Positions 1-4,423 of a stretch of 14,954 nucleotides of DNA are shown here, piece after piece. The stretch lies in the NCBI GenBank assembly GCA_018897475.1, contig JAHIKS010000057.1:1-14954 (forward strand), in the 5' to 3' direction. The stretch comes from Candidatus Altarchaeota archaeon. Its GTDB lineage: Archaea; Altiarchaeota; Altiarchaeia; IMC4; QMZM01. Numbering within the stretch: position 1 is the first letter of the stretch; each line of letters opens with the position of its first letter. A model generated the notes under the pieces. The model made no database searches and was not told where the DNA came from. It saw nothing but the letters and a program-made list of their open reading frames with translations. The translations under genes were made by a program, and so were the position numbers.

Positions 1-1
1 A

Positions 2-160
2 ATAGATGAGCTCCAAACCATGAACGCCTCCCGGATAAGCGAGCATTCACATGAAGATCTCCCGTATAAAGCAACTGAAGATAACAAGGTAATTGATTAC
101 GAACTTGTTTTTTACAGGGAACCTATGTTCTCAGTTCGAGAATACGATGAAGAACAATGA
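2..160 (+). CDS. 3' end of an unidentified ORF, possible antitoxin partner of the RelE-like toxin
   Basis: An open frame enters from the left edge and runs 52 codons to a TGA at 158-160. The visible residues start IDELQTMNASRI and end SVREYDEEQ. The piece is hydrophilic and acidic (many D, E, H). Its stop lies inside the next gene: the toxin ATG at 147 is 11 bases before this TGA, a 14-nt overlap typical of translationally coupled pairs. An acidic C-terminal tail directly upstream of a RelE/ParE-like toxin fits an antitoxin, but no DNA-binding domain is visible because the N-terminus lies outside the window. The antitoxin role is inferred from position only. An internal ATG at 20 could make a 46-residue peptide, but the frame is open to the edge, so a longer gene is more likely. 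Confidence 0.5.
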   Translation: MDELQTMNASRISEHSHEDLPYKATEDNKVIDYELVFYREPMFSVREYDEEQ

Positions 161-554
161 GTACAGGAAAATTAATTTTATCTCCATTCAAGAATTTCAA
201 AAAGATTCTGATAAACTAGGATTTGCTTCTTTATCAAAGGACCTGGAACTGCTGCAAAAATATCTACGGGTTAATCCACGAGGCAGGCCACCCATAGTCG
301 TAAGGTGTTCTGGCCTAGGTCAATCCCTCGAGGCTGAAATATATAAGGTTAGAGAGTTTCGATGTACCAGCATGAAGGGTAAAGGCAGAAGAAGTGGCAT
401 ACGTGTTATCTACGCATATATCCCTGATGACAAAACGGATGGTACGATTATCTTTATTGAGATGTATTTCAAAGGAAAAAAGGACAATTTCGATAAAAAG
501 AGAGTTCTTCAATATTTCCATAAGGAAAATGGACTATACTATACAGCAAAATAA
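147..554 (+). CDS. RelE/ParE-superfamily toxin-like protein
   Basis: The protein has 135 residues from the ATG at 147; an in-frame ATG at 93 would add 18 residues but sits deep inside the upstream ORF. The C-terminal half has the RelE/ParE/HigB-like strand pattern: YKVREFRC (about 66-73), RSGIRVIYAYI (82-92), TIIFIEMYFKG (100-110) and a terminal helix DKKRVLQYF. The R-x-x-Y and x-x-Y-x-K positions are those often conserved in this fold. Family knowledge: such toxins are usually ribosome-dependent mRNA endonucleases or gyrase poisons, neutralised by a co-transcribed antitoxin. The N-terminal 60 residues, with an Arg/Pro-rich patch NPRGRPP, are longer than in minimal RelE. The 14-nt overlap with the upstream ORF suggests an antitoxin-first operon. 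Activity is inferred; the fold assignment is moderately secure. Confidence 0.6.
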   Translation: MKNNEYRKINFISIQEFQKDSDKLGFASLSKDLELLQKYLRVNPRGRPPIVVRCSGLGQSLEAEIYKVREFRCTSMKGKGRRSGIRVIYAYIPDDKTDGTIIFIEMYFKGKKDNFDKKRVLQYFHKENGLYYTAK

Positions 555-680
555 AGACCCCACACTTCAGCCCCACAATCGAAGCAAACCCAATAACACC
601 CATCCAGAACATTTTATTTACTCAGAACACATAATTTAACAACAAACACTAGCCGCCCGTGAGCTAGATAATGCCCAAAA

Positions 681-1502
681 ATGAAAAGACTGCTAATTTG
701 TATGCTGGTTATTGTACTCTTGTGTTCTCCGTTTGCTCTTGCAGATAAAGGCGATGCGTCTAATAATTCGCAGAAGGGCAAGCCGGACTCAACCCCCCAG
801 TCAGACGATTTCGACGATGATGAGGAAGATGAGGAAGATGATGATGGAGTAGATGATGTGGATAATAGTTACGAAGTAGATGATGACGAAGAAGATGACG
901 ACAGCGACGAAGCAGACGATAACAAGGGAAAGGCCAAGGGGAAAACGGAGAAAGACAAAGGACAAAAGATATTCGCAAACATGACGAAGGAGGAGAAGAA
1001 GCAAATCATCGAGGAGATAAAGAATAAAACCGAGGAGAACAAGCAGATGCTGAAACTGGAGCTGCAGAATTTCAGCAACAAGGACAAGCAAAAGATATTC
1101 AAGAATCAAAACAGGGTCAGAGAGACCGTAATGGCTCTGCTGGCCATAGGAAACGCCACAAACATGACGGGCATAGGCAAAAACATTTCTGCCATTGCTG
1201 TGAGTTTCAATAATTCTGTCAAGAAAACCATACAGGCCGAGGAAGCCATTCAGAACAGGGGGGGAATAATGCGTTTTCTCTTTGGAGGCGATGAAAAAGC
1301 GGCGGCGGCAATCCAGTCGGAGCTGAATAAAAACCAGGTTATGTTACAGAAGCTGGAAACGGTGAAGGAGGGGTACGGCCCGGAATTCCAGCAGTTGATA
1401 GATGAGCAGACACAGCTAATGCAGCAGGAGCAGGAGAGACTGATGCAGCTGGCAGAGGAAGAAAAAGGCGATAAAGGCCTGTTTGGGTGGTTGTTTAAAT
1501 AG
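681..1502 (+). CDS. Secreted acidic, probably N-glycosylated coiled-coil protein
   Basis: The protein has 273 residues. Residues 1-21 are a Sec signal peptide (KR, a hydrophobic core, then an A-L-A site before D22). Residues 42-80 are almost entirely Asp/Glu, a low-complexity tract encoded by GAC/GAT/GAA repeats. Then come a Lys-rich stretch (82-95), helical charged segments (103-150) and a Gln/Glu-rich predicted coiled coil (210-262), ending in a short aromatic tail GLFGWLFK. Eight N-x-S/T sequons are visible (N28, N100, N115, N130, N158, N161, N168, N177), suggesting archaeal N-glycosylation outside the cell. No catalytic motif is seen. The acidic tract could bind cations or wall polymers, which is speculation. 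No good SD site precedes the ATG; AT-rich TATA-like stretches lie at 611-620 and 630-638. Function unknown. Confidence 0.75.
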   Translation: MKRLLICMLVIVLLCSPFALADKGDASNNSQKGKPDSTPQSDDFDDDEEDEEDDDGVDDVDNSYEVDDDEEDDDSDEADDNKGKAKGKTEKDKGQKIFANMTKEEKKQIIEEIKNKTEENKQMLKLELQNFSNKDKQKIFKNQNRVRETVMALLAIGNATNMTGIGKNISAIAVSFNNSVKKTIQAEEAIQNRGGIMRFLFGGDEKAAAAIQSELNKNQVMLQKLETVKEGYGPEFQQLIDEQTQLMQQEQERLMQLAEEEKGDKGLFGWLFK

Positions 1503-1672
1503 CTTCACTCACTTCGTTCGCTCGATAGCACGTGAATTCTCTGCGATTAGTTGGGGGATTCAAGGGAGGGTTGGGTTGATATTTCGACGTCACAGTCGTT
1601 CGTCGAAATATGTTCAGACCCGGCGGTCGCAAATCATTTGCTCAATCACCTCACACATCATTGCTATCTTAG
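1503..1672. other. Intergenic stretch with hairpins, possible dispersed repeat
   Basis: This 170-bp gap lies between two genes whose 3' ends face each other and contains no convincing ORF. It holds a perfect 11-bp inverted repeat (1579-1589 ATATTTCGACG with 1601-1611 CGTCGAAATAT, 11-nt loop), a small GACC-CGGC-GGTC hairpin (1617-1628) and a 5-bp pair TTCAC/GTGAA (1504-1508 and 1532-1536). The left part, CACTCACTTCGTTCGCTCG, has a CTCACTTCGTTCGCTC-type core that I associate with repeated intergenic elements in archaeal genomes; this is from memory and unverified. It could end transcription from both sides or be a relic of a mobile element. Confidence 0.45.
1579..1611. repeat. Perfect 11-bp inverted repeat
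   Basis: The arms ATATTTCGACG (1579-1589) and CGTCGAAATAT (1601-1611) are exact reverse complements around the 11-nt loop TCACAGTCGTT. The arms contain C/G pairs and are not plain AT sequence, so chance formation is less likely. The position between two convergent genes suits a bidirectional terminator, but there is no adjacent T-tract on either side, which weakens that reading. Confidence 0.75.
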
Positions 1673-2512
1673 TTAATCCTGATATTCCCACAACTTGTCA
1701 TAGCATTTCTCCCTCCAATACAGGTCTAATATGCTATCACAGAGATCAATGTCCATCTCATCTACTGCTGCATTATAGAGGCATTTACCTGCCAAATCAT
1801 AATCTTCGATTTTCTTGCAAGCTGAAACATCATCTTCCGCTTTATAAATGTCATAGTAGCAAGTGTCTCTTTTAGTGGTAACATTCACTCCGGCACATAG
1901 ACTTCTGCGTCCTACTTCTTTTGCAGCATCAATGTAGCAGTTGTCTCTCTCCAAAGTATCCTCTATTCTTCCACAACTCAATAGATAATATCTTTCCCAC
2001 GTTAAGCACTCTGTTTCTCCTTCGAAACACATAAACCTAATCCCTCCACAAGTGTCAATGACTTCAAAAATGTCTTTTCCAATACATTTAGCGTCTGCTG
2101 TGCCAGGATGGCGGCAAATATATTCCATGGATTGTCTGTAGAGATCGCCTCTGTAGCAGGTATAGTTTTTTACTATTCGTGTGCCGTTTATGCCACAATC
2201 TTTATTCATGTAACATTCTGGCTCGATTGTTATTGAAGTAGTAGAGGTTGTAGTAATTACAGTTGTAGTAAGTTCCATAGAAGTGGAGGTTGTAGTAATT
2301 ACAGTTGTAGTAGGTTCCATAGAAGTCATTGATTTTTGAATAGTTGTAGTAGTTTCATCACCATCACAGATCAGATTATCATTATTGTCCAAACAGCATT
2401 CATCACCCACCAGTATGTAAGGCTCATTGCAAACCACAGGGTTGTCTGATATGCAGCCACTCATCCATATCAATATTATCGGCAAAATCCCAATCAAAAT
2501 TTTATTTTTCAT
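1673..2512 (-). CDS. Surface lipoprotein with Thr-rich linker and four Cys repeats
   Basis: The protein has 279 residues from the ATG at 2512, chosen because an AGGTGA site (2523-2528) lies 10 nt upstream; a TTG at 2521 is only 1 nt from that site. The N-terminus is a lipoprotein signal with lipobox M-S-G-C20. Next come an acidic loop CLDNNDNLICDGDE (41-53) resembling an EF-hand-like Ca2+ loop, a Thr/Ser/Met linker (54-97) built on two 14-residue repeats, a Cys-rich module (100-180), and four tandem 26-residue repeats (180-279). Each repeat begins with Cys (180, 206, 232, 258) and has a second Cys exactly 12 residues later (192, 218, 244, 270), usually followed by Tyr. Even spacing suggests helix pairs with disulphides outside the cell. 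The linker probably carries O-linked glycans (inference). Function unknown. Confidence 0.8.
   Translation of the reverse strand: MKNKILIGILPIILIWMSGCISDNPVVCNEPYILVGDECCLDNNDNLICDGDETTTTIQKSMTSMEPTTTVITTTSTSMELTTTVITTTSTTSITIEPECYMNKDCGINGTRIVKNYTCYRGDLYRQSMEYICRHPGTADAKCIGKDIFEVIDTCGGIRFMCFEGETECLTWERYYLLSCGRIEDTLERDNCYIDAAKEVGRRSLCAGVNVTTKRDTCYYDIYKAEDDVSACKKIEDYDLAGKCLYNAAVDEMDIDLCDSILDLYWREKCYDKLWEYQD
2244..2327 (-). repeat. Two-copy 42-bp tandem repeat inside the lipoprotein gene
   Basis: The copies at 2244-2285 and 2286-2327 are nearly identical (I see A versus G at the 28th base and G versus C at the last). Each 42-bp unit encodes 14 residues of the SMEPTTTVITTTST type in the Thr-rich linker. 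Because the period is a multiple of three, copy-number change would lengthen or shorten the linker without a frameshift. Confidence 0.85.
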
Positions 2513-2522
2513 TCCAACCAAT

Positions 2523-2528
2523 TCACCT
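2523..2528 (-). promoter_or_regulatory. Shine-Dalgarno site of the lipoprotein gene
   Basis: AGGTGA on the minus strand lies 10 nt before the ATG at 2512 and matches the archaeal 16S tail. It decides for this ATG over the TTG nine bases upstream. Confidence 0.65.
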
Positions 2529-2618
2529 TTGGATTACAGTGAAATAAATCAGGAGTAAAATCACCAACCCTCAAAATGCAGTAAATATCCTCAGAAAGTG
2601 GGGTAAATACCACAGAAA

Positions 2619-2909
2619 TCAGCACTTCTCGCTTTTCCTACCCTCTTCCATCGCCCATCTCTTTGCTTCTATCATCGCTTGCTCAGCGCTCGGGAAGTCC
2701 TTCAGCTTCACGTTCCACTGGCCGTTCTTCCTGTACCTGTTTGATTTGTTGCATGCCCTGCAGCGGAACATCACCTCTCCCTGCGTGACCTGGATTCTGC
2801 CGCAATGTCTACACATCACTGCTTTATATGGCCGGAGTCTCTTCTCCGGTTGACTTTTGTTTGCATTGCTGAATACCAAGCCCATGATGCTTGAGGGAGA
2901 GTCAGTCAT
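2619..2909 (-). CDS. Zinc-ribbon protein, function unknown
   Basis: The protein has 96 residues. A four-Cys zinc ribbon is formed by C33-x2-C36 and C50-x2-C53 (CRHCGRIQ ... FRCRACNKS), followed by a basic segment NRYRKNGQWNVKLKDF and a helix rich in Ala, Glu and Lys (74-92). The ribbon plus a basic C-terminus is typical of small archaeal proteins that bind RNA, DNA or ribosomes; nothing here fixes the partner. The ATG at 2909 overlaps the stop of the upstream mini-gene by 8 nt, so the two are probably translated together. The N-terminal 30 residues look unstructured. A shorter start at M32 would leave the ribbon at the extreme N-terminus and is less likely. Confidence 0.75.
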   Translation of the reverse strand: MTDSPSSIMGLVFSNANKSQPEKRLRPYKAVMCRHCGRIQVTQGEVMFRCRACNKSNRYRKNGQWNVKLKDFPSAEQAMIEAKRWAMEEGRKSEKC

Positions 2910-3042
2910 CTTTGCTCACGGCAACAACATGGGCTCTCATCGTGCCTCTGCATCCCTCTTGATGGCATCTCTTCTCCACAAAGGCAGGGTTATCGATATC
3001 TTCCGTAAATCCGCACTCCTGGCACTCGAACTTGAATTTCAC
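2902..3042 (-). CDS. Small zinc-ribbon protein (46 aa, GTG start)
   Basis: The short frame reads MKFKFECQECGF at the start (GTG initiator) and RAHVVAVSKDD at the end. It has C7-x2-C10 and C26-x4-C31, a compact zinc-ribbon pattern. A GGGGG site at 3053-3057 lies 10 nt before the GTG, a good SD fit. The stop TGA (2902-2904) is embedded in the start of the following zinc-ribbon gene (ATGACTGA, 8-nt overlap), a strong sign of a real coupled gene. It is easy to miss because it is short and starts with GTG. Two adjacent Zn mini-proteins suggest a shared target or a regulatory pair, which is inference. Confidence 0.7.
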   Translation of the reverse strand: MKFKFECQECGFTEDIDNPAFVEKRCHQEGCRGTMRAHVVAVSKDD

Positions 3043-3111
3043 AATCAAAATACCCCCTTTTTGTTTCGTTTTATTATCTTATAATTAATAATTATTAATT
3101 ATTACAAAAAA
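3043..3111. promoter_or_regulatory. Divergent promoter region between the zinc-ribbon operon and gdhA
   Basis: This AT-rich gap separates divergent genes. For gdhA, a TATA-like stretch TTATAATTAA (3079-3088) is about 29 nt before the ATG at 3112 and there is no SD site, so gdhA is probably leaderless or nearly so. The minus-strand mini-gene instead has an SD site (3053-3057). A perfect 22-bp palindrome (3081-3102) sits over the TATA region; its half-site is ATAATTAATAA. A dimeric regulator of the Lrp/AsnC type would suit such a site next to gdhA, but the palindrome contains only A and T and may just reflect base composition. Confidence 0.5.
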
Positions 3112-4389
3112 ATGGAAACCGAGTTTGAGGCGTTCTTTGGGAAACAGCAGAGGCCAACAAGGTCCATTAACAATATCAGAAAGGTTGGAGATATACTCGA
3201 TATAGAGCCGAGGACCGTTAACGAGCTTATCTACCCCCAGGACGTTCACGTTTTCAGGCTTCACATCAACCTGGTGGAGCACCCCATGAGCGTGTGGGGG
3301 TGCATCTCCTTCCACAACAGGGCAAAGGGCATTTACAAGGGGGGCATAAGGATTTCCTCTGACCTGGATATATGGGACACCATTGAGCTCTCAAGACTGA
3401 TGACTCTGAAGACCTCCCTGGTGGACCTGGAGTTTGGCGGGGCAAAGACAGGACTGCGCTTTGACATGTCCAAGGCATATAAGCTGTTCGGCAAGGAAGA
3501 ATACGACATCAAATTCGAGAGCTACGTCAAAAAGGAGATAATCAAGGAGTTTGCCCACCACTATCACGACATACTTTCGAAGAAGCAATATGTTCCTGCC
3601 CCGGACATTAACACGGGCCCGGCTGAAATGGCATGGATTTATGGCGAAACCCATGAGCCGTCTTCCGTCACTGGAAAGCCGGAGGGCGTTCCCGGCTGGC
3701 TGCCCGGTAGAAAGGAAGCGACCGGCTACGGGGTTTATATCGTTGTTAAAAACCTGATTGAGAAGATGGGGCAAAAGCCCGGAGAAACTACCGTGGCGAT
3801 TCAGGGCTTTGGAAACGTCGGCTCAAATTCGGCGTTTTTCCTGGACAAGCTGGGCGTGAAGATAGTGGCTGTCGAGGACAAGGACGGGAGCGTTTACAAC
3901 GAAGAGGGCATTGATGTCACATCGCTGACCAAGTACGTAACATCCAATGGAACAGTTAAAGGTTTTTGCGACCCTGCGCCGGACTTCTTTGGGGTTGAGG
4001 CGGACATCATGGTTCCAGCGGCAATTAATGATGCCATAGACGCTGAAGCTGCCAAAAAGATAAAGGCAAAGTACGTTGTCGAGGGTGCAAACTTCCCCAC
4101 AACCCCCGAGGCAATGGAGATATTTGAGAAGAAAGGCATAGAGGTTATCCCGGACATTCTTGCAAACGCCGGGGGCGTAATAGCATCCTCCGTGGAATAC
4201 GCAAACCCTGTTTCGACACAGAAGATGGACAAGGAGGAGGTATTCGCAATGATCGAGAGGAAAATCAGCAAAAACCTGAACCTTGCATTAGACATAGCAA
4301 AGGAGAGATCAATAAGCCTGGACCTTGCATGCACCTTCTTATCTGCCGAAAGACTGATTACGACCATGCAGAATAAGGGATGGATATAG
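3112..4389 (+). CDS. gdhA: Glutamate dehydrogenase (Glu/Leu/Phe/Val dehydrogenase family)
   Basis: The protein has 425 residues, the usual length for hexameric archaeal GDH. It interconverts glutamate with 2-oxoglutarate and ammonia in the cytoplasm, linking nitrogen assimilation and amino-acid catabolism. The substrate domain shows YKGGIR (75-80), MTLK100, GGAK112 with the catalytic Lys, and PAPD165 with the catalytic Asp. The nucleotide domain shows GFGNVG (232-237), an acidic residue E255 at the end of the second strand, VEGAN (323-327) and PDILANAGGV (347-356). The acidic E255 suggests NAD(H) preference (inference). The catalytic loop is unusual: FGGAKTGL instead of the common YGGGKGG. 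GRKEATGYG replaces the usual GR-x-EATG/R form with little change. No SD site is present; a TATA-like box about 29 nt upstream suggests a leaderless mRNA. The VWA gene follows after 34 bp with its own TATA-like box. Confidence 0.95.
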   Translation: METEFEAFFGKQQRPTRSINNIRKVGDILDIEPRTVNELIYPQDVHVFRLHINLVEHPMSVWGCISFHNRAKGIYKGGIRISSDLDIWDTIELSRLMTLKTSLVDLEFGGAKTGLRFDMSKAYKLFGKEEYDIKFESYVKKEIIKEFAHHYHDILSKKQYVPAPDINTGPAEMAWIYGETHEPSSVTGKPEGVPGWLPGRKEATGYGVYIVVKNLIEKMGQKPGETTVAIQGFGNVGSNSAFFLDKLGVKIVAVEDKDGSVYNEEGIDVTSLTKYVTSNGTVKGFCDPAPDFFGVEADIMVPAAINDAIDAEAAKKIKAKYVVEGANFPTTPEAMEIFEKKGIEVIPDILANAGGVIASSVEYANPVSTQKMDKEEVFAMIERKISKNLNLALDIAKERSISLDLACTFLSAERLITTMQNKGWI

Positions 4390-4390
4390 C

Positions 4391-4400
4391 AGATATTTAT
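4391..4400 (+). promoter_or_regulatory. TATA-like box for the VWA gene
   Basis: AGATATTTAT begins one base after the gdhA stop. Its centre is about 28 nt before the ATG at 4424, and no SD site lies between. The spacing fits an archaeal TATA box giving a transcript that begins at or next to the start codon. Confidence 0.45.
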
Positions 4401-4423
4401 CTCTCGAATCGAATTTGATACTG

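Noticed and set aside
494..624. Minus-strand hydrophobic ORF of about 43 residues starting MFWMGVIGF
   Set aside because: Short, no SD site, and mostly antisense to the toxin gene; the hydrophobic start is suggestive but not enough.
649..667. CTAGC/GCTAG inverted repeat before the acidic protein gene
   Set aside because: Only a 5-bp stem with a 9-nt loop; common by chance.
801..1109. Minus-strand Leu/Ile/Val-rich ORFs antisense to the acidic tract
   Set aside because: They are the complement of GAN-rich codons, which yields hydrophobic residues automatically.
1483..1875. Plus-strand ORF of 130 residues
   Set aside because: It runs antisense to the lipoprotein gene and through the intergenic hairpins; composition is not protein-like and no start signal is seen.
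2598..2613. GTGG...CCAC mini-hairpin between the zinc-ribbon and lipoprotein genes
   Set aside because: Four-bp stem only; insufficient for a terminator call.
3391..3774. Minus-strand 127-residue ORF within gdhA
   Set aside because: Antisense to a clearly conserved enzyme; no recognisable motif.
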